Shown: positions 38,332 to 46,398 of the stretch, one piece after another | Layout: each line of letters starts with the position of its first letter | Position numbering within the stretch: position 1 is the stretch's first letter | Assembly: GCF_901543175.1 (NCBI RefSeq) | Contig: NZ_LR594040.1 | Span: 558,001 to 622,000, forward strand | Reading direction: 5' to 3' | Source: Streptococcus australis | Lineage (GTDB): Bacteria > Bacillota > Bacilli > Lactobacillales > Streptococcaceae | Length of the DNA: 64,000 nt | Made by a program: the position numbers and the translations under genes | The notes under the pieces: model-generated | Seen by the model: only the letters and a program-made list of their open reading frames with translations | Database searches by the model: none | What the model was told of the DNA's origin: nothing

Positions 38332-39362
38332 GATACAAGGAAGAAGTCTATTTTGCTTATTGGGATATCCAAAGCGTATCTCAGTATCTATACGGTTCAT
38401 CTGTCAAACTGTTAGACGGTGGTCATGTTTTGTATGAAAACCAGTTCATGCCTTCGGGGACAGTTATTCATGAATGGCACTCACGGGCAAACTATCAGGC
38501 TTTACGCAATACGAGTCAGCTTCCTGAATTGAAACGTGGGCAAAACTATATCTTTGGCAGTCATATAGAAACCATCCCAGAAAATTCAACATACTTAAAA
38601 GTTGAATTTATGGATGCTCGAGATGAAGAAATTTCGAATCAAATCATTAAACAGGGGGAGAGAGTGAGCATATGCGTTCCAGATAGTACACAATATTACA
38701 AGGTGCAGTTAGTCAGCTCGGGTTGTCATCGCTTCCTGTTTGAAGGGATTTATGTTGCTGAGGAGCAGTTAGCGGATTATACAGTGGATCGCTACTGGAT
38801 ATCTGATTTACTTCATCAGGATTCCGAGAAAGAAACGATGTATGTTTGCTTTACTGAACCCGAACTCAATCGAACAGGTTTTATCCCAGAACATGTTCGT
38901 GAACATTTCTCAAATGTATTGATTGTTAATTCGTCTTATAGGGAGGCGCTCCTATACATGGAGGAACGATTTTACGAAACCTTGCTTGAAACGATTGAAG
39001 AATTAGCGCAAGAGCATCTTTTTGAAAAAGTGGCTTTTGTTGGTTACGGAGCGATTTCTAATATTGCGGCCCTGCATTACTCCAAACAATTTGGAAATTC
39101 ATACGCTCTTGTGACGGATGAGTTTTTAAGTGAACTAGATTATCAACGCTTGCTGGAACGTTATCGTAATCGAGTAAATCCGCCTATTTTTAAAGAATTA
39201 TTGCTGCAGCAATTTAATCCGACAAAAGTTAAGGAATATGCGAACTTGAAGACTAGACCACGTGAACTAGCAAACATTGAATATTTATTAGATAAGTCAT
39301 TTTTACTTCAAGCGATTGACTTGGAGAAAATTGAAGAGTGGATGAGAAAGAATGAAAACTAA
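38328..39362 (+). CDS. asp3: Accessory Sec system protein Asp3, with C-terminal extension
   Basis: The 344-residue protein starts at GTG 38328 inside the asp2 stop (GTGA overlap). The first ~150 residues (YFAYWDIQSVSQYLYGS, GTVIHEWHSRANYQ) match the Asp3 domain, a carbohydrate-binding-like beta fold that bridges Asp1 and Asp2. The remaining ~190 residues (from about DRYWISDLLH) include a Rossmann-like stretch (EKVAFVGYGAISNIAALHYS) that I do not firmly associate with short Asp3 forms. It overlaps secA2 by 11 bp. Confidence 0.85.
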   Translation: MRYKEEVYFAYWDIQSVSQYLYGSSVKLLDGGHVLYENQFMPSGTVIHEWHSRANYQALRNTSQLPELKRGQNYIFGSHIETIPENSTYLKVEFMDARDEEISNQIIKQGERVSICVPDSTQYYKVQLVSSGCHRFLFEGIYVAEEQLADYTVDRYWISDLLHQDSEKETMYVCFTEPELNRTGFIPEHVREHFSNVLIVNSSYREALLYMEERFYETLLETIEELAQEHLFEKVAFVGYGAISNIAALHYSKQFGNSYALVTDEFLSELDYQRLLERYRNRVNPPIFKELLLQQFNPTKVKEYANLKTRPRELANIEYLLDKSFLLQAIDLEKIEEWMRKNEN

Positions 39363-41739
39363 ACGATTCAATTTGACCAACTCCTATAAACTAATGCGTT
39401 ACAAAAAGATTTTGGAGAAGGTTAATAAACTATCTGATAGTTATGCAGCTATGTCAAATGAGAAACTGCAAGCTCAGACAAAATGGTTTAAAGAACGCCT
39501 TTCTGGAGGAGAAAGCTTGCAGTCCATTTTGCCAGAAGCGTATGCAACCATTCGTGAGGCGGCCAAGCGTATATTAGGATTATATCCTTATGATGTTCAG
39601 GTTTTAGGAGCCTTGGTTATGCAAGACAATCAGATTGCAGAAATGAGAACAGGGGAAGGAAAAACCTTGACAGCTATCCTTCCTTTATACCTAAATGCCT
39701 TGACGGAAAAAAGTACGATCTTAGTCACGGCCAATGAATATTTGGCGGCGCGTGATGCCAAGCAAATGGCACCTGTTTTTCGATTTTTAGGAATGACAGT
39801 TGGAGTAGGTGTCTCGGAAGATCCGGCAAAAAAACTTAAAATTCCTCAAAAACAACAAATCTATAAGAATGATATTGTCTATACAACACATAGTGCGTTA
39901 GGGTTTGATTACCTAGAAGAAAACTTGGCGACATCTCAATCAAAGAAGTTTTTACCAAAATTTTATTTTTGTTTGGTCGATGAAGTAGATGCAGCCTTGC
40001 TAGATAGTGCGCAGATGCCGCTAATCATTTCAGGTTCTCCTCGGGTTCAATCCAACCTCTTTCTCTCGTGTGATGAGTTTGTGAAAACTCTAAAAGAAGG
40101 GGAAGATTTTAATTTAGACTCCACTCGGACGTCTGTATGGTTGACGAGAAAAGGAGTAAAGGAAGCAGAGGTTTATTTCCGCGTTCAGAATGCCTATGAT
40201 CCAGATAATTACCAGCTCATTCGCCAAATTAACCTAGCTTTGAGAGCTAACCACTTATTTGAAAAAGATCGTCAGTACACGGTGGATAATGGCGAAGTTA
40301 AACTGATGGATGAGGCGACAGGACGTCTCTTGGAAGGAAATAAACTCCAATCAGGATTGCACCAAGCACTAGAAGCCAGAGAACGTGTGAAAATCACATT
40401 GGAAACGCGTTCGATGGCCTCTATTACCTATCAAAATTTATTTAGAATGTTTCCAAAATTAGCAGGAATGACGGGTACTGGTAAAGTTTGTGAGGAGGAG
40501 TTCAGAGACGTTTACGATTTGGGAGTCGTAGTTGTTCCTACACGAAAACCCAATTTACGAATTGATTATCCAGATGAAATCTATCTCACGATTCCTCAAA
40601 AATTATATGCTTCATTGGAGTATATCAAAAAATTACATAAAAAAGGCCAGCCAGTTTTAATTGCGACAGGATCGGTTGGAATGTCTGAGATTTATTCTAT
40701 GCTCTTACTCCAAGAGGGAATCGCCCATAATGTGTTGAACGCCCATAATGCAGCAAAAGAGGCTGAGATGATCGCACTGGCTGGTAGACGTTCTGCAGTG
40801 ACAGTAGCAACATCAATGGCAGGTCGTGGAACAGATATTATCTTGGAAGAAGGAGTTGCTGAGTTGGGTGGACTCGCTGTTGTTGGAACGGAGAGAATGT
40901 CCAGTGAGCGAGTGGATTTGCAGCTTCGTGGTCGTGCCGGACGACAAGGCGCTCCAGGATTGAGTAAATTCTTTATTTCTCTTGAGGATGATCTTATTTC
41001 CAAGTCTGGTAGCAAATGGATTAGTGAGTACTATCATAAAGAAATTGCAAAACCAGAGGAAAAACAAAAGATTCATTTGACCTCTCGTCGTATTAGATAT
41101 GCGGTTGAAGAAGCTCAGAAGAATAGTGATAACGCGTCAGCGGCTTCCAGACGTTCAACGGAACGATATGATGAAAGTATCCGTATTCAGCGACAGATTA
41201 TCTACAATAAACGTAATAAGCTCATCTCCCATCCAGAATTTGATTTGACCTATTTCTTGTCTACTCTATCGGATGCAGTGGACATTTATACAAGTAAAAC
41301 ACCGTTTAAAGAGCGGGCGGATCTGTTTCGCTTTGTTTTGGATAATATTAGTTATTACTGCGAGGATATTCCAGATGATCTAGATGTTACGGATTTACGG
41401 CAAGTTAAAAAGTTTTTATCCGACCTCCTTGTTTCAGAGTACCAGCAGAAAAAAGATAAAATCAAGGATTTAGAGTTGTTCAATCAATTTCAAAGAACTG
41501 TCGTTTTGAGAGCGATAGATGACTGTTGGGTTGAGCAGGTTGACTATTTACAGCAATTTCAAGGTTTGGTGTCTAGTCAAGGGTATGCCCAAAAAAATCC
41601 AGTCTTTGAGTTTCATAAAGAAGCTTTTAAATCATACAAAAAAATGAATGCAGATATAAATCTAAACATTATAAAAAATATGACATTGAGTTACATTAAT
41701 ATTAAGCCTTCTGGGAAGTTAGAAGTTTTCTTTGGCTAA
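39352..41739 (+). CDS. secA2: Accessory Sec ATPase SecA2
   Basis: The 795-residue DEAD-type motor drives export through SecY2. It has Walker A MRTGEGKTLTAI (about 97-108), DEVD box in FCLVDEVDAALLDS, helicase motifs TSMAGRGTDI and LRGRAGRQGAPG, and a preprotein cross-linking region between. The C-terminal zinc-binding tail of housekeeping SecA (CxCxSGxxxxxCH) is missing, as expected for SecA2. It overlaps asp3 by 11 bp and is followed by a strong new promoter rather than directly by gtfA. Confidence 0.95.
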   Translation: MKTKRFNLTNSYKLMRYKKILEKVNKLSDSYAAMSNEKLQAQTKWFKERLSGGESLQSILPEAYATIREAAKRILGLYPYDVQVLGALVMQDNQIAEMRTGEGKTLTAILPLYLNALTEKSTILVTANEYLAARDAKQMAPVFRFLGMTVGVGVSEDPAKKLKIPQKQQIYKNDIVYTTHSALGFDYLEENLATSQSKKFLPKFYFCLVDEVDAALLDSAQMPLIISGSPRVQSNLFLSCDEFVKTLKEGEDFNLDSTRTSVWLTRKGVKEAEVYFRVQNAYDPDNYQLIRQINLALRANHLFEKDRQYTVDNGEVKLMDEATGRLLEGNKLQSGLHQALEARERVKITLETRSMASITYQNLFRMFPKLAGMTGTGKVCEEEFRDVYDLGVVVVPTRKPNLRIDYPDEIYLTIPQKLYASLEYIKKLHKKGQPVLIATGSVGMSEIYSMLLLQEGIAHNVLNAHNAAKEAEMIALAGRRSAVTVATSMAGRGTDIILEEGVAELGGLAVVGTERMSSERVDLQLRGRAGRQGAPGLSKFFISLEDDLISKSGSKWISEYYHKEIAKPEEKQKIHLTSRRIRYAVEEAQKNSDNASAASRRSTERYDESIRIQRQIIYNKRNKLISHPEFDLTYFLSTLSDAVDIYTSKTPFKERADLFRFVLDNISYYCEDIPDDLDVTDLRQVKKFLSDLLVSEYQQKKDKIKDLELFNQFQRTVVLRAIDDCWVEQVDYLQQFQGLVSSQGYAQKNPVFEFHKEAFKSYKKMNADINLNIIKNMTLSYINIKPSGKLEVFFG

Positions 41740-41743
41740 TACT

Positions 41744-41772
41744 TTGACAGATTCTGTTGTAGACTTTATAAT
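41744..41772 (+). promoter_or_regulatory. Perfect consensus sigma-A promoter
   Basis: TTGACA (41744-41749), 17 bp, TATAAT (41767-41772) match the consensus at all 12 positions, located 5 bp after the secA2 stop. It should drive the Ser/Glu/Trp-repeat gene strongly and independently of the secY2 operon. Confidence 0.85.
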
Positions 41773-41807
41773 GATGATATAACTGTATTTTTGGAGAAAA
41801 TCATATT

Positions 41808-44222
41808 ATGAGTAAAAATAATAACAAAGAGCTAAAGGGATTTAAACGTTTGATATCAAAGTTTAAGCAAAAAGGTAAGGAAGATAGTGATTACCGTAGC
41901 CTAGATGCAACTAAATCAAAGCCCGTTAGTCGAAAACTCAAAGAGCAAAAGGAAATTATTCTGAGTGCTAGTGAAGAACTTGAGTTACCAACAGAGTCAG
42001 TTTCTGTCATGGAAGCCTTAGAAGACTTTCAGGAAAGGAACAGTTTGGGAGTGGCTGACTTGATAAGGAATGTTAGTCAGAGTTTGTCAACTAGCGCTTT
42101 AGCTTCCCTCAGCCTTTCTGTCGCAGATTCGTACAGTGAGTCGTTTAGCCAGAGTATATCAGCAAAAGGATTCTCGCTTCGAGAGTCCATGTCTGAGAAC
42201 TACTCATTAGTGGTCTCTTCTTCAGAATCTGAATCTGAGTCCCTTTCCTTGGTTGATAGCCTCTCTAATTCTGAGCATTTGACAGGGGAGTCTCTTTCCT
42301 TGAGTGAATCAGAGCAAGTGAGTCCGAGTATTTCCGAGTCTGAGTTCTATAGCCTGAGCCAGAGTGAGTGGGACTCCGTTTCAGAATCCCAAAGCATTTC
42401 AGAATCAGAGTGGTGGAGTTATTCCGAATTAGAACAAGCAAGTCAGAGTGTTTCCGAGTCCGATTTCTATAGTCTGAGCCAGAGTGAGTGGGACTCCGTT
42501 TCAGACTCCCAAAGCATTTCAGAGCAGGAATGGTGGAGTTATTCCGAATCAGAGCAAGCGAGTCAGAGTGTCTCCGAGTCCGAGTTCTATAGCCTGAGCC
42601 AGAGTGAATGGGAATCCGTTTCAGAATCCCAAAGCATTTCAGAATCAGAGTGGTGGAGTTATTCCGAATCAGAACAAGCGAGTCAGAGTGTCTCCGAGTC
42701 CGAGTTCTACAGTCTGAGTCAGAGCGAGTGGGAATCCGTTTCAGAATCCCAAAGCATTTCAGAATCAGAGTGGTGGAGTTATTCCGAATCAGAACAAGCG
42801 AGTCAGAGTGTCTCCGAGTCCGAGTTCTACAGTCTGAGTCAGAGCGAGTGGGAATCCGTTTCAGAATCCCAAAGCATTTCAGAATCAGAGTGGTGGAGTT
42901 ATTCCGAATCAGAACAAGCGAGTCAGAGTGTCTCCGAGTCTGAGTTCTATAGCTTGAGCCAGAGTGAGTGGGAATCCGTTTCAGAATCCCAAAGCTACTC
43001 AGAGCAGGAGTGGTGGAGCTATTCCGAATCAGAACAAGCAAGTCAGAGTGTTTCCGAGTCTGAGTTCTATAGCCTGAGCCAGAGTGAATGGGAATCCGTT
43101 TCAGAATCCCAAAGCTACTCAGAACAAGAGTGGTGGAGTTATTCCGAATCAGAACAAGCGAGTCAGAGTGTCTCCGAGTCCGAGTTCTATAGCCTGAGCC
43201 AGAGTGAGTGGGAATCCGTTTCAGAATTCCAAAGCATTTCAGAATCAGAGTGGTGGAGTTATTCCGAATCAGAGCAAGCGAGTCAGAGTGTCTCCGAGTC
43301 CGACTTCTATAGCCTGAGTCAGAGCGAGTGGGAATCTGTTTCAGAATCCCAAAGCATTTCAGAATCAGAGTGGTGGAGTTATTCCGAATCAGAGCAAGCG
43401 AGTCAGAGTGTCTCCGAGTCTGAGTTCTATAGCCTGAGCCAGAGTGAGTGGGAATCTGTTTCAGAATCCCAAAGCATTTCAGAATCAGAGTGGTGGAGTT
43501 ATTCCGAATCAGAGCAAGCGAGTCAGAGTGTCTCCGAGTCCGAGTTCTACAGCCTGAGTCAGAGCGAGTGGGAATCCCTTTCGGAGTCTGAATCCTTGAG
43601 TGAGATGATTTCTCATTTACTTTCTGAGTCCGAGTCATTAAGTTTGAGCGAAGTCCTCTATCTCAGTGAGTCTGAATCCTTGAGTCAAAGCCAACAAATA
43701 TCTGAATCCTTAAGTCAAAGTCAGAGTGTAGCTGATTCGGTGAGTTTAAGGAAAGCATCCCTATCTCAATCCTATAGTATGTTAGAATCAGAATTTGGTT
43801 CCTATAGACAGAGTGTAGCGGAGACAGAAGTATTCGCGCATGACTTGCATACTTCGGAACGTCTGTATAAGAGCCTCTCTGAACAGGATATGAGCCCTCT
43901 AACTCACCAGCAAAAAGTGCAAGAAGTGATGACACCTGAAATTTCTGAAGAAGGATCGTCTCAAGCACCTATTGTTGAGGAGCAACAGGAGTCTGAAAAT
44001 AGAGAAGAATTGATAAAGAATGTAGATTTGCAAGACTCTCTGAAACATCTGTCTCACTATTCAGGAGCAAATGGTACAAATTTAAGGATGACAGAACGCC
44101 AACTCTACCATCTACTCAAACCAGGTTCGCAGCCCCTAGCACGTGACTTAAGAAATGTTGCAAGTGAATTGTCTGGTTTGGTTGCTATTACTCAAAAAAG
44201 GGAAGATGAGAAATCATCCTAA
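41808..44222 (+). CDS. Ser/Glu/Trp 40-residue repeat protein in the accessory Sec locus
   Basis: The 804-residue protein is not one I can name. Residues 1-60 are basic (KGFKRLISKFKQKGKE), 60-170 Ser-rich, then 11 tandem 40-residue repeats (about 172-595; unit SESEFYSLSQSEWESVSESQ plus a half with SEWWSY and SEQASQS), then a Ser/Glu and a charged C-terminal region. There is no visible signal peptide, no KxYKxGKxW motif, no TM segment and no LPXTG. A cytosolic location is therefore predicted unless it uses an atypical signal. It lies between secA2 and gtfA, and the GtfA/GtfB enzymes glycosylate Ser-rich sequence in the cytosol, so it could be a substrate or scaffold. It is driven by a perfect consensus promoter. 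Confidence 0.75.
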   Translation: MSKNNNKELKGFKRLISKFKQKGKEDSDYRSLDATKSKPVSRKLKEQKEIILSASEELELPTESVSVMEALEDFQERNSLGVADLIRNVSQSLSTSALASLSLSVADSYSESFSQSISAKGFSLRESMSENYSLVVSSSESESESLSLVDSLSNSEHLTGESLSLSESEQVSPSISESEFYSLSQSEWDSVSESQSISESEWWSYSELEQASQSVSESDFYSLSQSEWDSVSDSQSISEQEWWSYSESEQASQSVSESEFYSLSQSEWESVSESQSISESEWWSYSESEQASQSVSESEFYSLSQSEWESVSESQSISESEWWSYSESEQASQSVSESEFYSLSQSEWESVSESQSISESEWWSYSESEQASQSVSESEFYSLSQSEWESVSESQSYSEQEWWSYSESEQASQSVSESEFYSLSQSEWESVSESQSYSEQEWWSYSESEQASQSVSESEFYSLSQSEWESVSEFQSISESEWWSYSESEQASQSVSESDFYSLSQSEWESVSESQSISESEWWSYSESEQASQSVSESEFYSLSQSEWESVSESQSISESEWWSYSESEQASQSVSESEFYSLSQSEWESLSESESLSEMISHLLSESESLSLSEVLYLSESESLSQSQQISESLSQSQSVADSVSLRKASLSQSYSMLESEFGSYRQSVAETEVFAHDLHTSERLYKSLSEQDMSPLTHQQKVQEVMTPEISEEGSSQAPIVEEQQESENREELIKNVDLQDSLKHLSHYSGANGTNLRMTERQLYHLLKPGSQPLARDLRNVASELSGLVAITQKREDEKSS
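42322..43590 (+). repeat. Eleven tandem 120-bp coding repeats
   Basis: The block beginning TCCGAGTCTGAGTTCTA recurs every 120 bp (42331, 42451, 42571 ... 43531), with high DNA identity and mainly synonymous or S/E, Q/E, D/E changes. The antisense strand is also open through the array; I treat that as a composition effect. Confidence 0.92.
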
Positions 44223-44272
44223 ATAGAACTTGCAATCATTAAATAGAAATAATAAAATCAAAAGGAGTCACT

Positions 44273-45442
44273 ATGATTAGAAATATGATGTCAAATAGTA
44301 AAAAAGCTTTGGGTACTACAGATGTACTACCCGTTGACCAATATCGGATAGAAGTTTTGAATGGAACAGTTGACTACAAAAATGTACCTTTAGGATCCTA
44401 TGATATCCTAGGGAGATTTGTTTCAGCAGGTCAGAGAGATTATACAGAAGACCTGAATTTGATTCAATCAATGGGTTTTAATGCCTATAGAATCTCGATC
44501 TCTTGGGCACGCATCTTTCCAAGTGGTGAAGAGTTGCAGCCGAGTGAAGAGGGGTTGAAATATTATGAAGCAATCATCGATGACGTATTAGAAAAAGATA
44601 TCGAACCGATTGTGACATTGAGTCACTTTGATCTTCCGCTGAATCTATACGAAAAATATGGAGCTTGGAAAAGCCGCAATATGATTGAACTCTTTGAGCG
44701 TTACGCAGAGGCTGTCTTTCAGTACTTTAAGGACAAAGTGAAGTATTGGATTACCTTCAATGAGTTCAATGTTTTGCACCATTTGCCGTTTCTTGGTGGG
44801 GGATTGTCTTTTGGACCAGATGACAATCAAGAACAGGTGATTTGGCAAGCAGCTCATTATCAATTAGTTGCTTCTGCACGTGCAATCAAGCTCGGAAAAA
44901 CAATCAACCCAGAGTTTCAGTTTGGTGGGATGATGGTTGTTAGTAAAAACTACAGTCAGCAAACTGAAAGTACTATTGATGTAATGGAAGCAGAAGTCAA
45001 AGATAGGGAAAATTATTTGTTTACAGACGTGCAAGTTCGTGGATACTACCCAAATCACTTTTTGCGTCGTTTGGAACGTGATCAAATCGCCTTGGATATT
45101 GAAAATGACGACCTCTTTGTCCTAAGAGATGGGAAAATTGACTTTGTCAGCTTCAGTTATTATGCATCAAGCAATTCCCAAGAAGTTTTTATCAACAAAT
45201 ATGCAAATAATGGCCAAAATCGCATTGATTCTTTGGGACTTCGCCTCGTGATGAACAATCTTTACGATCGTTACCAAAAACCACTCTTCGTCGTAGAAGA
45301 TGATGTGGTCTTGGATGATTCAAATAGCGTAGCAACTGAAGAGCTGAAAACGAATATCCAAGAGATCGTGAAAACAGTTGAGTATGATGGTGTGGAATTA
45401 CTTGGCTATACACCACTTACTTTTACGGAACTAAATTTTTAA
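44273..45442 (+). CDS. GH1 glycoside hydrolase-like protein, shortened and with altered active-site motifs
   Basis: The 389-residue protein is clearly of the GH1 (beta-glucosidase/6-phospho-beta-glucosidase) fold: NAYRISISWARIFPSG, IEPIVTLSHFDLPLNL, YWITFNEFNVL, ELLGYTPL. It lacks the N-terminal strand with the usual Q-x-E-G-A substrate motif and the last ~60-70 residues containing the substrate-binding W/E loop. The acid/base E164 is kept but NEP is NEF; the nucleophile E342 is kept but ENG is EDD. It is either a pseudo-enzyme or a specialised glycan binder or hydrolase for the adhesin. AAAGGAGT precedes ATG 44273. It follows the repeat gene by 50 bp. Confidence 0.8.
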   Translation: MIRNMMSNSKKALGTTDVLPVDQYRIEVLNGTVDYKNVPLGSYDILGRFVSAGQRDYTEDLNLIQSMGFNAYRISISWARIFPSGEELQPSEEGLKYYEAIIDDVLEKDIEPIVTLSHFDLPLNLYEKYGAWKSRNMIELFERYAEAVFQYFKDKVKYWITFNEFNVLHHLPFLGGGLSFGPDDNQEQVIWQAAHYQLVASARAIKLGKTINPEFQFGGMMVVSKNYSQQTESTIDVMEAEVKDRENYLFTDVQVRGYYPNHFLRRLERDQIALDIENDDLFVLRDGKIDFVSFSYYASSNSQEVFINKYANNGQNRIDSLGLRLVMNNLYDRYQKPLFVVEDDVVLDDSNSVATEELKTNIQEIVKTVEYDGVELLGYTPLTFTELNF

Positions 45443-45504
45443 AATAGGAAGTAATAACTCGAATTCTTTCTGGTTTAAGAGTAGTGTTCATGTTTTGACT
45501 TTTG

Positions 45505-45537
45505 AAAATGTCTGATCTATCAATCAGACATTTTTTA
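45505..45537 (+). terminator. Intrinsic terminator after the GH1-like gene
   Basis: AAAATGTCTGAT (45505-45516) pairs with ATCAGACATTTT; a run of T follows. Confidence 0.85.
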
Positions 45538-45640
45538 GAAATGGATGAGCTTTAAGCTAAGTTCGAGTTTTGCTTGATAGCGCTTCAGGATATTTTCCTT
45601 ATTTGGAGCTTAGAAAAGAATAGCAATTTACGCTATTTTA

Positions 45641-45649
45641 TGCTACAAT
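45641..45649 (+). promoter_or_regulatory. Extended -10 promoter before the DivIVA-like gene
   Basis: TGCTACAAT is identical to the -10 element of the secY2 operon promoter (33358-33366). It begins the unit DivIVA-like-gtfA-gtfB-asp4-like. Confidence 0.55.
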
Positions 45650-45697
45650 GAGGGGGAGTGGTGTAAATCAGAATAAGTAAGGAATAGAGGGAGCAAA

Positions 45698-46384
45698 ATG
45701 AGACTTAAGAAAACATTGTTCGGTAACTACCGTGCTAAGGAAGTCGAAGATTGTATCGAAGCATTAGAGGAAGGGTTCGATCGTGAAATTCAAAAGAAGA
45801 ATGAAAAAATCGAGTCCCTACGTAAAAAAATCGACTCTATGAAGAATCAAGAAAAAGAGATCGGTGAAGCAATCATTTATGCCAAATCTCTTGTTATTGA
45901 AGCTCATGATAGGGCTGAAAAAGAAGCTAAAGAAGTTTTAGAAAAGGCGCAAAAAGACTATTTGGATACGAGAGAATCTATTCTCGAAGAAATCGATACT
46001 CTGACAAAAAAACGGGCAGAGGCTGAGAGATTGTATAATTTACAAAAAGAAAAAATTAAAAATATTATTAGTCGAATTGATGATTTTCTAGAACTGGACG
46101 ATATCGATGCTAAACCAAAAGATATCAAAAAAATTCAAGAATTACGTAAAGAACTTGATAGACCAGAAGAAGTTGCTAAGGAGAAAGAAGAGGTGGTGCC
46201 TGAGAGAGAAAAAATCCATCTCGAACAACCCCTTGCAAAAACAGGAACAGATAGTACCATCTCTGTCAGCCACATCACTTCACGTCGCGTAAAACCTAAA
46301 AAGAAAGACGAAGATAAGTTAGATGATGATAAGGGCAAGAGAATCAAACGTCTTTCGAGAATTAAACGAGATAACTTTTTGTAA
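45698..46384 (+). CDS. DivIVA-like coiled-coil protein in the accessory Sec locus
   Basis: The 228-residue soluble, strongly charged protein has an N-terminal LKKTLFGNYRAKEVEDCIEALEEGF reminiscent of the DivIVA lipid-binding motif (F-x-GY-x3-EVD-x-FL), then continuous heptad-rich coiled coil (about 25-125), a shorter helix, and a basic tail (RRVKPKKK, RIKRLSRIKR). DivIVA proteins bind curved membrane and recruit partners to septa and poles. Its place just before gtfA suggests it could position the adhesin export machine. GAGGGAG lies before ATG 45698 and gtfA begins 14 bp after its stop. The family call is by pattern only. Confidence 0.65.
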   Translation: MRLKKTLFGNYRAKEVEDCIEALEEGFDREIQKKNEKIESLRKKIDSMKNQEKEIGEAIIYAKSLVIEAHDRAEKEAKEVLEKAQKDYLDTRESILEEIDTLTKKRAEAERLYNLQKEKIKNIISRIDDFLELDDIDAKPKDIKKIQELRKELDRPEEVAKEKEEVVPEREKIHLEQPLAKTGTDSTISVSHITSRRVKPKKKDEDKLDDDKGKRIKRLSRIKRDNFL

Positions 46385-46398
46385 GAGGATAATCAAAT

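Noticed and set aside
42322..43590. CRISPR array
   Set aside because: The direct repeats are 120 bp, coding, without unique spacers or cas genes. The other arrays (78, 267, 714 and 822 bp) are coding too.
42265..43638. Long minus-strand open frame antisense to the Ser/Glu/Trp repeats
   Set aside because: It mirrors the 120-bp repeat array, has no ribosome-binding site and an implausible Arg/Thr/Ser composition; it is open only because the repeat lacks antisense stops.
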